Part shown: positions 15,686 to 24,600 of the stretch, piece by piece
How positions within the stretch are numbered: the first letter of the stretch is position 1
How the letters are laid out: every line of letters begins with the position of its first letter
NCBI GenBank assembly: GCA_016936075.1
Contig: JAFGPS010000040.1
Span: 1 to 38,593 of the forward strand
DNA: 38,593 nucleotides
Direction: 5' to 3'
Source of the DNA: Sedimentisphaerales bacterium
GTDB taxonomy: Bacteria > Planctomycetota > Phycisphaerae > Sedimentisphaerales > Anaerobacaceae
Program-made: the position numbers and the translations under genes
The notes under the pieces: generated by a model
Database searches by the model: none
What the model was told of the DNA's origin: nothing
Seen by the model: only the letters and a program-made list of their open reading frames with translations

Positions 15686-16660
15686 ATGAAAAAGGCATTT
15701 CTTTTCCCGGGACAGGGAGCACAATCAGTTGGAATGGGAGCAGATATTTATCACGCATTTCCCGCCGCTTCAGAAATTTATCAAAAAGCAAATGAAATCC
15801 TCGGCGTTGACATAAGCAAACTCTGTTTCGAGGGCCCTGCTGATGAGCTTAATAGTACCGCTGTTTCTCAGCCAGCGATTTTCACGACTTCAGCGGCTAT
15901 TTTAGAGGTTCTCAAAAGCGAACTACCAGAAAGTGATGTTAAGCCGGATATTACAGCAGGATTGAGCCTTGGTGAATATACCGCACTCTACGCGGCAGGA
16001 ATACTCAGTTTTGAAGATGCTCTCAGACTCGTCCAGAAGCGTGGCCAGGCTATGCAGGCGGCCGCTGACGCAAATGGCGGCTCAATGGTAAGCATAATTG
16101 GACTGGATGAAGAAAAAGTCAGAATGCTCTGTGAAGAAGTTCTCGAAGGAGAAATAGAAGACGAAGAAAGTGATATAAACGAAACACATCTTCTTGTACC
16201 TGTAAATTTCAACTGCCCCGGCCAAATAGTTATCAGCGGAACAAAAGCCGCCTGTAAACACGCCAAAGAACTGGCCCCCAAATACGGAGCTATCAAAGCC
16301 GTACGTCTGGATGTAGCCGGAGCTTTTCATACCTCTTTGATGGACAGTGCCGCAGAAGCCCTTGGAAAAGCAATCGCAAACTGTCAGGTTTCAGAACCAA
16401 CTCAAACAAAGATAATTGCCAATATCAATGCAGAATATTACCAAAACAGCGAAGATATCGCACAGGGACTGGTAAAACAGCTCACAAGCCCTATTTTATG
16501 GCAAAACTGCATGGAAAGGCTAATTAGCGATGGAGTTGAGCAATTCTACGAAATCGGCCCTGGAAGAGTCCTGACCGGCCTTATGAAACGGATAAGTCGT
16601 AAAATTAATGTAATCAATATTTCATCTGCACAATCTCTGAACGAAGCTATCAAAAAATAA
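15686..16660 (+). CDS. fabD: Malonyl-CoA:ACP transacylase
   Basis: FabD loads malonyl groups onto acyl carrier protein. The opening FLFPGQGAQSVGMG, the nucleophile elbow GLSLGEY with S94 and the active-site histidine H215 in AGAFHTSLM are present. The second elbow residue is Leu rather than the commoner His. A short acidic insertion near residues 150-172 (EGEIEDEESDINE) is unusual compared with the E. coli enzyme. Start ATG 15686 lies 54 bases after fabH. The genes that commonly follow (fabG, acpP, fabF) are not here; the cluster ends with fabD. Confidence 0.95.
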   Translation: MKKAFLFPGQGAQSVGMGADIYHAFPAASEIYQKANEILGVDISKLCFEGPADELNSTAVSQPAIFTTSAAILEVLKSELPESDVKPDITAGLSLGEYTALYAAGILSFEDALRLVQKRGQAMQAAADANGGSMVSIIGLDEEKVRMLCEEVLEGEIEDEESDINETHLLVPVNFNCPGQIVISGTKAACKHAKELAPKYGAIKAVRLDVAGAFHTSLMDSAAEALGKAIANCQVSEPTQTKIIANINAEYYQNSEDIAQGLVKQLTSPILWQNCMERLISDGVEQFYEIGPGRVLTGLMKRISRKINVINISSAQSLNEAIKK

Positions 16661-16666
16661 ATTTAA

Positions 16667-16700
16667 ATAAAATTTCCCTTATTAATAACTGAAATTTTAT
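16667..16700 (+). terminator. Possible AT-rich hairpin after fabD
   Basis: ATAAAATTTC (16667-16676) and GAAATTTTAT (16691-16700) form a perfect 10-bp inverted repeat with a 14-base loop, just after the fabD stop. It contains almost no G-C pairs and no long T-run, so it is a weak terminator candidate. Confidence 0.25.
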
Positions 16701-16773
16701 ATTAAAATTCCCATATCAACGTCTTATATATAGATAGTTAGTAAAAACAAAATAAGTGATAGGGCTTTTTTTG

Positions 16774-17325
16774 ATGCTGGATGATGAGCGTCTTATATCG
16801 CAATTGCACCAAGGCAACAAGGAAGCTCTGCGCGAAATTTACCTGAAGTACAAAGATAATCTTCTGACCATAGCAACCGCTTTATTGCATGATTCAATAG
16901 CAGCAGAAGATATTTTACATGATGTATTCATCACTTTAGCCAGGGCAGCCAAAAGACTTGAACTTCGAGTGAATCTGAAAAATTATTTAATAGCCAGTAT
17001 TTCTAACCGAATTAAGGACAAATATCGAAAAAAATCGCACAATATGGTTGAGCTTGAAAACGCAGGACAGATAACCTCAAAATCAGGCAATCCAGAGCAA
17101 GTGGTAATTTTCGCCGAAGAAGTTCAATATTTAATTAACGCATTGTACAACTTGCCTTTTGAGCAGCGTGAGGTCATTATACTGCATCTTACAGGCGGCT
17201 TGAAATTCAGAGAAATCGCGACAATGCTCGATACTTCGACCAGCACTATACAGGGTAGATACAGATACGGCATAGCAAAGCTTAAAACAGAATTAAACGG
17301 AGAAGAGAAAAATGACTCTCGCTGA
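16774..17325 (+). CDS. ECF-type RNA polymerase sigma factor
   Basis: The 183-residue protein has the two-domain ECF layout. Region 2 (about residues 20-88) includes YLKYKDNLLTIATALLHDS, AEDILHDVFITLAR and the LKNYLIASISNRIKDKYRK stretch. Region 4 (about 120-172) includes LPFEQREVIILHLTGGLKFREIATMLDTSTSTIQGRYRYG, a helix-turn-helix for the -35 element. ATG 16774, nine bases after AGGG, is preferred over an in-frame GTG at 16756. The stop overlaps the next gene by 14 bases; that gene encodes a single-pass membrane protein, the usual place for a cognate anti-sigma factor. Target genes cannot be inferred. Confidence 0.9.
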   Translation: MLDDERLISQLHQGNKEALREIYLKYKDNLLTIATALLHDSIAAEDILHDVFITLARAAKRLELRVNLKNYLIASISNRIKDKYRKKSHNMVELENAGQITSKSGNPEQVVIFAEEVQYLINALYNLPFEQREVIILHLTGGLKFREIATMLDTSTSTIQGRYRYGIAKLKTELNGEEKNDSR

Positions 17326-18160
17326 TAATGCAGAACGACTCGTGGAACAAATGAGTCTGAAAACCAGAGAAGAAACGGATGAGCGGATTCTCAATGATGC
17401 TTTCATCGAATTCGATAAATCCGCACCTTATACTCGTACAATGAAGATTCGAAATAAATTAGTAATAAAATCTTTACGCATAGCTGCTGTTGCAGCGATG
17501 GCAGTCATAATATGGTCAGTATATGCCGCTCTCTTTACTGAAAAATTCTTAGACACAAAGCAGATTTATAATAATTTGGCCCAAAATGAAAACTTCAACA
17601 TATCGCTTTATGCCGCTGGACAGGAAAATCCATTCAGACAGGTATGGGCATCAAAATCACTGGAAATGACATTATCAAGAACTACAGAGCAAAATTTAGA
17701 ATTTCTTACATTGTGGGACATTTCCCGTAATAATAAAATGACGAAATTTACATCAGAAAGTACACACCAAACTGATAATATTGCACATAACGAAATGATT
17801 GCCGAGCTTGAAGATTCGACATTTTATGCTTTTAGTCTCGCACGCTTTCATAGTATAGATGATATCCCGCAAAACGCTAAATGGGCAAAAATCCAAAGCC
17901 CGGATACAAATATATTTGAACTTTCATGGCACGATAAAAGCTCACGGCAATATTTCAAATTGCAAATCTTTTTAGAACTGGATACGAATAAACTAAAGCG
18001 AACAGAACTATACGTAAAATCCGAAAACGAAAACGAGTACACACTCAATAGTTTCGGCATAATAACTTATCCGCAACAGGAAGAAATAAAAACTGTAATT
18101 CGCAGAAATTTCGAAGTGGTATTAAGTCCACCAGAATATCAACCCACTGGAGGCATGTAG
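17312..18160 (+). CDS. Putative membrane anti-sigma factor partner of the ECF sigma
   Basis: The 282-residue protein has a short helical cytoplasmic N-terminus (about residues 1-50) with NAERLVEQMSLKTREETDERI, one membrane segment (about 53-72, AAVAAMAVIIWSVYAALF), and a ~200-residue extracytoplasmic domain without a recognised fold. GAGAAGAG precedes ATG 17312, which lies inside the sigma gene. The N-terminal pattern resembles a conserved element I associate with membrane proteins encoded next to planctomycete ECF sigmas. It lacks the HxxxCxxC zinc motif of the common ZAS anti-sigma domain, so it would bind its sigma by a different N-terminal helix. The role is inferred from position, topology and overlap. 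Confidence 0.65.
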   Translation: MTLADNAERLVEQMSLKTREETDERILNDAFIEFDKSAPYTRTMKIRNKLVIKSLRIAAVAAMAVIIWSVYAALFTEKFLDTKQIYNNLAQNENFNISLYAAGQENPFRQVWASKSLEMTLSRTTEQNLEFLTLWDISRNNKMTKFTSESTHQTDNIAHNEMIAELEDSTFYAFSLARFHSIDDIPQNAKWAKIQSPDTNIFELSWHDKSSRQYFKLQIFLELDTNKLKRTELYVKSENENEYTLNSFGIITYPQQEEIKTVIRRNFEVVLSPPEYQPTGGM

Positions 18161-18181
18161 CACAACTTTAATTCTATAATG

Positions 18182-18430
18182 CTATTTCTTTTTTAGGTAC
18201 TTGTTTTTCTTAATCAATTTTTCTACATATTTTTCATAATCGGGACCAAAATCATCATATCTTTCATCCATATACCACAATCCTGGTATAAGCTCTTTTA
18301 CTCTATTTTCAGTAGGAACTTCATTGGAATCTTCTGCAAGTATTACTACTCCGAAAGCATCAGATTCGTGTGGTTGTCTAAATGAAATATGAAGATTTCC
18401 GGAATTAATATCTATATCCATAGTTCTCAT
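18182..18430 (-). CDS. Small acidic protein of unknown function
   Basis: An 82-residue cytoplasmic protein with a beta-rich N-terminal half (MDIDINSGNLHISFRQP...AFGVVILAED) and a charged helical end with YEKYVEKLIKKNKYLKKK. There is no signal peptide or membrane segment. No family is recognised. Its ATG has no ribosome-binding site of its own but overlaps the stop of an upstream 19-codon frame as ATGA; that frame has a strong ribosome-binding site. Translation is probably coupled to it. It converges on the anti-sigma gene with a 21-base gap. Confidence 0.6.
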   Translation of the reverse strand: MRTMDIDINSGNLHISFRQPHESDAFGVVILAEDSNEVPTENRVKELIPGLWYMDERYDDFGPDYEKYVEKLIKKNKYLKKK

Positions 18431-18486
18431 AAAAGAATAATTCGTTGGGAAGAATCATCATTTTCAGGCTTATCTTTAATAGACAT
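18427..18486 (-). CDS. 19-codon leader ORF coupled to the small acidic protein gene
   Basis: On the minus strand AAAGGAG (18497-18503) lies ten bases ahead of ATG 18486. The frame encodes a hydrophilic 19-residue peptide starting MSIKDKPENDDSS and ending IILL, and its TGA overlaps the next gene's ATG by four bases (ATGA). The good ribosome-binding site here and the lack of one for the longer gene suggest translational coupling. Alternatively, this is the true N-terminus of the longer protein, split off by a single-base frameshift. Confidence 0.55.
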   Translation of the reverse strand: MSIKDKPENDDSSQRIILL

Positions 18487-18652
18487 TTTCGCTTTTCTCC
18501 TTTATCAAATAATAATAATTCATTGATATAACTTTATTATACCAATGCTCCGAAATCTATGCAAATGTCCTTTTTATTCTTTTTCAGCGATAACCAGCAT
18601 TTCGAAATCTTCGGTAGTTAGTTTATCGTCTTAAAAACAAAATCCAGAACAA

Positions 18653-19744
18653 TTAGTATCTGGGCTTATATTTTTTTACCTCTTCATGTTTTTTCTTTAT
18701 AGATTGACCAAACTTGCGATCCTTTTTTCGTTTTTCCTGGCCGGTCATATCATTAAATTCGTTTTCACTTTTCAGTTTAAGGAAATTTTGATATTTTTCC
18801 ATATCCAGCTCATTTTCTTCAACAGCTTTTCGAACTGCACATTTAGGCTCGTGCGTATGTGTGCAATCTGCAAATTTACACCCTGTGGCCAAAGCAGTAA
18901 TTTCATCAAAGATATTTTCTATACCTTCAGTGACTTCTGCCATTCCAACTTCTCTTGTTCCCGGATTATCAATTACAATCCCGCCTGATTTCAAAAAATA
19001 CATCTCTCTTGTTGTGGTTGAATGCATTCCCCTGCCGGTATAATCACTTATTGGGCTTGTTTTAATCTCATTTGTCTGCAGTAATCCATTTATTAAAGAT
19101 GATTTACCAACACCTGATGAGCCTAAAAAACAATATGTTTTTCCTTTTATTATATATTCAATTAATTTGCCAAGACCCTGATCAGTAACAGCACTGGTCA
19201 AAATAATATCGATGTCTTCGAACCTTTTTTTAGTCTGTTCTAATATTAGATTTAATTGCTCATCTGAAACCAGGTCGATTTTGTTTAATATAATAACAGG
19301 TTTTATTCGGCCTTCGTTGGCTAAAACAAGATATCGTTCAAAACGATTAAGATTAAAATCTCTTTCTAATGATTCAACAATAAAAGCTACATCAACATTT
19401 GTCGCAATAATCTGAGTATCCTGTTTACTGCTGTATTTTTTTCGGAGCATGGTTTTTCTTGGTAACACACTTTGAATAACAGCTCGTTCTTCATCAATAT
19501 TAGTTATAGCAACCCAGTCACCTACGGCAGGGAAATCCTCTCTTGTCACCGCGTTGAACATTTGCTTTCCTGTAATCTTAGCCAAATATTCACCGTCAGT
19601 ATTCTTAACTTTGTATGATTCCCTATGTTCTGAAATTACTCGGGCAAGGGATGAGTTTGCTGAATCCATCAATTTCCATTGCGAATCAAAAAAATCGTCA
19701 TAACCAAAATCTTCAAGTTTTATTTTTGCAGTTTCATCCGTCAT
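18653..19744 (-). CDS. rsgA: Ribosome small-subunit-dependent GTPase A
   Basis: RsgA is a circularly permuted GTPase that helps late maturation of the 30S subunit. The 363-residue protein has an N-terminal OB-fold (about 35-105). The GTPase motifs come in permuted order: G4 (NKIDLV, about 155), then G1 (GSSGVGKS, 208-215), then G3 (DNPGTREVG). The zinc-binding region is CKFADCTHTHEPKCAV, and the C-terminus is a basic tail (KKDRKFGQSIKKKHEEVKK). The start ATG 19744 lacks a strong ribosome-binding site. An alpha/beta hydrolase gene lies 40 bases upstream on the same strand and may share its transcript. Confidence 0.95.
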   Translation of the reverse strand: MTDETAKIKLEDFGYDDFFDSQWKLMDSANSSLARVISEHRESYKVKNTDGEYLAKITGKQMFNAVTREDFPAVGDWVAITNIDEERAVIQSVLPRKTMLRKKYSSKQDTQIIATNVDVAFIVESLERDFNLNRFERYLVLANEGRIKPVIILNKIDLVSDEQLNLILEQTKKRFEDIDIILTSAVTDQGLGKLIEYIIKGKTYCFLGSSGVGKSSLINGLLQTNEIKTSPISDYTGRGMHSTTTREMYFLKSGGIVIDNPGTREVGMAEVTEGIENIFDEITALATGCKFADCTHTHEPKCAVRKAVEENELDMEKYQNFLKLKSENEFNDMTGQEKRKKDRKFGQSIKKKHEEVKKYKPRY

Positions 19745-19784
19745 ATTATTTTTTAATCATCCATTAAAAATTATTTTATTCATT

Positions 19785-20735
19785 TTATTGTTCACTATTA
19801 TCAAGAATGTGCTTTTGAAGGATTGTTCGTATGGTAGATTGCTCAATACTTAAGATAAGATGTCCACCCTTCTCAAAACGAATAAGCCTTGCACCCGGAA
19901 TGGTTGAAGCCGCGAACTCAGCATTGTGATAGATTTGTAAAGTATCGTCTATCGCATGGAATACAAGAGTAGGAGCTTTTATAGCGGCTATCCTTTCGTT
20001 AGGCATTTTAGACTTGTTATCGAAAGCTGCGCCGTCATATCTTGGCGAAACCGGATTCATATAATCAATAATATTATTAACAATTTCCTTCTGTTCTGGA
20101 GTAAGACTTTTAATAACAGAATCATTTGCGCCCATCAACTCCATCAACTTACCCTTAAACAACCTGGTAATAGTCCAGTAAAGCGAATCATGTTTGAAGA
20201 TAGTCACCCACATTTCGCCTTTTTTGTTCGCCTGTGCCTGGTCTTGTGTTTCGGAAGATGCTACGCCGCAGGATATGAGAGTCAGAGAAGATACCCTTTC
20301 AGGATACAATACAGCAAACAATAAAGCCGAAGGACCTCCTTGAGAAAGAGCAACTACCGCAACTTTTTGTATTCCCAGTTTGTCGAGTAAATATGTATAT
20401 GCACGTGCCTGGTCATCCCAGGTGGCTTCTTTATTGAATGTCGAACGTAAATACCCAAATCGAGAAGGTATTATCGAGTGAAATGTATCACCTAATACGG
20501 CCTGAACGATTAACTCGCCCTGGTCGAATCCCCCGCCGCTTCCGTGTATTACCAGAACAGACGGACCCGAACCACTCTCAGTGTATTCTATGTCACCATA
20601 GGGTGATGTTATGACTGTGCTTTTTCCGCTGATACGCTTATAGGCATGTCTTATATCCCAGAGATAGACTGCCAGAACCAGAACTACCGCTACGATTAAT
20701 CCTATCACTACCCTGCGTAGAATCTTTCTAAACAT
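19785..20735 (-). CDS. Membrane-anchored alpha/beta hydrolase
   Basis: The protein has 316 residues from ATG 20735, chosen because AAAAGGA lies just ahead of it; an in-frame TTG 24 bases upstream has no such site. After a basic start, one membrane segment (about residues 9-28, VVIGLIVAVVLVLAVYLW) anchors it, with the hydrolase domain outside the cytoplasm. The alpha/beta-hydrolase set is visible: oxyanion segment HGSGGGFDQG, nucleophile S131 in ALSQGG, an acid in HAIDDTLQ, and the terminal histidine in KGGHLIL. Substrate is unknown; esterase, lactonase or C-C hydrolase activities are all possible. It lies upstream of rsgA and is separated from the lipoprotein gene by a terminator. Confidence 0.85.
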   Translation of the reverse strand: MFRKILRRVVIGLIVAVVLVLAVYLWDIRHAYKRISGKSTVITSPYGDIEYTESGSGPSVLVIHGSGGGFDQGELIVQAVLGDTFHSIIPSRFGYLRSTFNKEATWDDQARAYTYLLDKLGIQKVAVVALSQGGPSALLFAVLYPERVSSLTLISCGVASSETQDQAQANKKGEMWVTIFKHDSLYWTITRLFKGKLMELMGANDSVIKSLTPEQKEIVNNIIDYMNPVSPRYDGAAFDNKSKMPNERIAAIKAPTLVFHAIDDTLQIYHNAEFAASTIPGARLIRFEKGGHLILSIEQSTIRTILQKHILDNSEQ

Positions 20736-20828
20736 TTTTGTCCTTTTAGAACCGACCAATTAAGTAATAAACATAGGACAATTTATATACGGAGTGTAAT
20801 GATAACTGTTTTGAAGACTAATTAAAAG

Positions 20829-20867
20829 AAAAAAGGGTGGCTTTTATATTACTTGCCACCCTTTTTT
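20829..20867. terminator. Strong Rho-independent terminator
   Basis: AAAAAAGGGTGGC (20829-20841) pairs with GCCACCCTTTTTT (20855-20867) around a 13-base loop, flanked by A- and T-runs. On the minus strand it ends the nifJ-lipoprotein transcript just after the lipoprotein stop. Confidence 0.9.
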
Positions 20868-20874
20868 CATTCTT

Positions 20875-21657
20875 TTATTTTTCTGAGGAAACATCTATTC
20901 TAAATAACTGCCTCTTGGCAAAACCCTGCTTGTCAGCTAAGTGTATTTCAATTCGTTTGGGAATCGAAATACCAGCATCCCTAACCTGCATATAGTCATA
21001 GCCGCAAACCAGAAAACAAGTATCGTCATCGGCACATGTCAGCAGAACCATATCTATCATTGAATCAGCTTTATTCTGATAGAAAGTTATATTGCTAACT
21101 GAACTTTCAGATTTATGCTCCCCTGTTATAGGATAGCACCATCTTCCCTGAATATTCTGCTCGGTAGCTTCACGAGTAAAAACAAATGATTTATCCATGA
21201 ATCTAACCGGTGCAGTCACAAGATTAAAAATTGCTTCAGCATAACAACTACTTTTAATCTGATTCTTAAAGTTGCTAATCTCACCAGTTCCCTGCAGAAT
21301 ATCGAATTTACCCTGCGAAAGCTGCCATTTATAGCTTTTACGTGATTCGGTTCCTGCAATAATAATGGAATTCGACCAGGGAAAGACATCACATTTCTGC
21401 TCAGTCAGGTAATTACCTGCATCCTGATTGTAAAAAGTAACAATACAATCAAGCTGCAAATGCCTTACCTTGCCCCAGGCTACTATGCCGCCTGCTTTAT
21501 CAATTGCCAGCGAGGCAAATTCAGGCGGCATAGTCACCTTCTCGGCTATAGGATCAATAGCTAAAGCGCTATCTTTCTTTTCGACATTCTTTTCACACCC
21601 GGTAAGTACAATGAACATTATTAATGTACAAATTAATTTCATACATATTTTATTCAT
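20875..21657 (-). CDS. Lipoprotein of unknown function downstream of nifJ
   Basis: The 260-residue protein has a lipoprotein signal: MNKICMKLICTLIMFIVLTGC, with the lipobox LTGC placing the lipidated cysteine at residue 21. The mature part has several cysteines (for example CIVTFY, EQKCDVF, LTCADDDTCFLVCGYD) and looks beta-rich. I do not recognise the family. GGAGG lies upstream of the ATG. The gene starts 19 bases after the nifJ stop and is closed by a strong terminator, so it is read as the last gene of the nifJ transcript. There is no evident reason for a lipoprotein to accompany a cytoplasmic oxidoreductase. Confidence 0.75.
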   Translation of the reverse strand: MNKICMKLICTLIMFIVLTGCEKNVEKKDSALAIDPIAEKVTMPPEFASLAIDKAGGIVAWGKVRHLQLDCIVTFYNQDAGNYLTEQKCDVFPWSNSIIIAGTESRKSYKWQLSQGKFDILQGTGEISNFKNQIKSSCYAEAIFNLVTAPVRFMDKSFVFTREATEQNIQGRWCYPITGEHKSESSVSNITFYQNKADSMIDMVLLTCADDDTCFLVCGYDYMQVRDAGISIPKRIEIHLADKQGFAKRQLFRIDVSSEK

Positions 21658-21676
21658 TTTCCTCGAACCTCCAAAA

Positions 21677-24600
21677 TCATTTTTCTTCGCATTTTATTTG
21701 TGCAAGCTGCTCCATTAAAGCAATTTTTCTTTCAGCGTCACCTTTAGCGAGCTTAAGCAATTTTGCCGCGACTTCAGGCTTGGACTGTTTCAGTACACGA
21801 TAACGATTTTCACCGTAAACGTATTCTTCAAAATCACCTGTCGGAGTCTTTGAATCAAGCTGCAGAGGATTCTTTCCCTGCTCTGTAAGTCTCGGGTCGA
21901 ATCTGAATAACGGCCAGTGACCGCAGGCAACCGCTTTCTTCTGTTCGTTTAAGCCGTTAGTCATATTGATTCCATGTGCGATACAGTGAGCGTATGCAAT
22001 AATAATTGATGGTCCAGGATATGCTTCGGCTTCCATGAATGCTTTTACGGTCTGGTTTGTATTGGCACCCATTGCGACTTTCGCGACATAAATATTTCCG
22101 TAAGTCATTGCGAGCAATCCCATATCTTTCTTCGGTCCGGGCTTACCGGCAGCGGCGAATTTAGCTACAGCAGCTCTCGGAGTCGATTTCGACATCTGTC
22201 CACCTGTATTCGAGTAAACTTCTGTATCAAGAACAAGAACATTGATATTCGCACCGCTTGCCAAAACATGGTCGAGTCCGCCGTAACCAATATCATATGC
22301 CCAGCCGTCGCCGCCCATTGCCCATACAGATTTTCGAACGAGATAATCTGCTAATTCAAGCATGAATGTACATTCCGGACAACTGCTCTTTTCGCATTGT
22401 TTTTTAAGTTCGGCAACATCTGCTCTTTGCTGTTCGATTGCTTCACTTTCAGGAATATCAGCCAAAGCCGCGACTTTAATCTTGTCGGCAAGTGCCTTAT
22501 CGACACAACCTTTTTCTGCGACCTGATCAAGAAGCATCAAGGCTCTTTCTTTGAATTTATCAACTGTCAAACGCATACCCAATGAATATTCAGCAGCATC
22601 TTCAAACAAGCTGTTGGACCATGCAGGCCCCCTTCCATCATCTCGTTTGGTATAAGGTGTAGTCGGAAGGTTTCCGCCGTAAATTGACGAGCAGCCTGTT
22701 GCGTTTCCAACATAAAGCCTGTCACCAAATAGCTGTGAGAGCAGCTTTACATATGGTGTTTCGCCGCAACCGGCACAGGCACCGGAATACTCGAACAGAG
22801 GCTGAATCAACTGGCTGCCCTTAACTGACGCAGCTTTGAAGAGCTTCGCATCTGTATTCGGAATTGACAGGAAGTAATCATAATTTTCACGTTCCGGATC
22901 TCTAAGCGGTTCCTGATGTGCCATATTGATTGCTTTGCGGCCGGTTGGCTTCTTGTCTGCGTCTTTTTCCTGAGCCGGACATGCCTGAACACATGCACCA
23001 CAACCTGTGCAGTCTTCCGGGGCTACCTGAACAGTGAATTTCATACCAGCGAAATCCTTGCCTTTTGCTTCTGCACTCTTATAAGTGCTGGGTGCACCTT
23101 CGGCAAATTTCGGATCAAACGCTTTAATTCTTATAGTACCATGCGGGCATACAAATGAGCATGTACCGCACTGGATACAAACTTCAGGTTCCCAGACAGG
23201 AATGTTAACCGCGATATTACGTTTTTCATATTTCGTTGTTCCAGTCGGGAATTTTCCATCATCAGGCATTTTGCTGACTGGAAGTTTATCGCCATGGAAA
23301 GCCATAAGCTCACCTGTAACTGTTTTTACGAAATCAGGTGCATCATCCGGAACCATCTGACGCATCTTGATTTTACTTGTTACCTGAGCAGGTACCTTAA
23401 CTTCGCAAATTTTGTCGAGTGCAGAGTCAACCGCCGCGTTGTTCATATCAACAATTTTCTGTCCTTTTTTGCCGTATGTTTTCTTAATCGCTGTCTTAAT
23501 TGCGTTAACTGCTGTTTCGATATCGATAACGTTACTGATTTTGAAGAATGCGGTCTGCATAATAACGTTGATTCTCGCACCAAGTCCGAGTTCTTCTGCA
23601 ATTGCAATCGCATCGATAACAAAGAATTTCAGTTTCTTATCAATAATTTGTTTTTGAACCATCTGAGGTAATGTATCCCAGACTTCTTCCGGTCCGTGCA
23701 TACTTGTTAGAAGGAATGTTCCACCATCTTTAGCAGAGCTTAACATATCGAACTGTTCAAGAAATGCCGGATTGTGACATGCGATAAAATCTGCTTTACT
23801 AATAAGATAAGGCCTCTTGATTTCTTTATTGCCGAATCTTAAGTGAGAAACAGTTACAGCTCCGGCTTTCTTGGAATCATACACAAAATATGCCTGAGCA
23901 AAATTATCTGTTTCCTCGCCGATAATCTTGATTGAGTTTTTATTTGCACCAACTGTTCCATCTGAGCCGAGACCGTAGAACAGACCTGAAATAATACCTT
24001 CATCAGAAACGTCGAATGATTCGTCAACATCAAGAGATGTGTCAGTAACATCATCAATAATACCGACTGTAAATTCGTATTTCGGCTTATCTGCATCGAG
24101 GTTATCGAATACAGCTTTAACCATTGCAGGAGTGAAATCTTTGGAACCGAGTCCATAACGGCCACCAACAATCACTGGATAACCATCAAACGAAGCTTCA
24201 CCTTTACCCATGGCTTCGCCGACTGCTGTTCTGATATTCATATATAAAGGTTCGCCGATAGAGCCTGGTTCTTTAGTTCTATCAAGAACAGCGATTTTCT
24301 TTACGGTTTTTGGTAATGCCGCAATGAAATCTTCTGTGCTGAAAGGATGGAACAATCTGACTATAACTACACCAACTTTTTCGCCCTTGCCCATAAGGTA
24401 TTCTATGGTCTCGTGTGCAGTATCTGCACCGGAACCCATAATAATAATAACTTTTTCAGCATCAGGTGCGCCGATATAATCAAACAGATGATATTGTCTG
24501 CCGACTAATTTCGCGAATTTGTCCATTGTATCCTGAACAATCTTCGGTACAGCATTATAGTATTTGTTTACTGTTTCACGACCCTGGAAGTACACATCAG

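Noticed and set aside
18574..18630. Short minus-strand reading DDKLTTEDFEMLVIAEKE, like a C-terminal fragment of a lost gene
   Set aside because: Only 19 codons with a stop directly upstream; too short to separate from chance without homologues.
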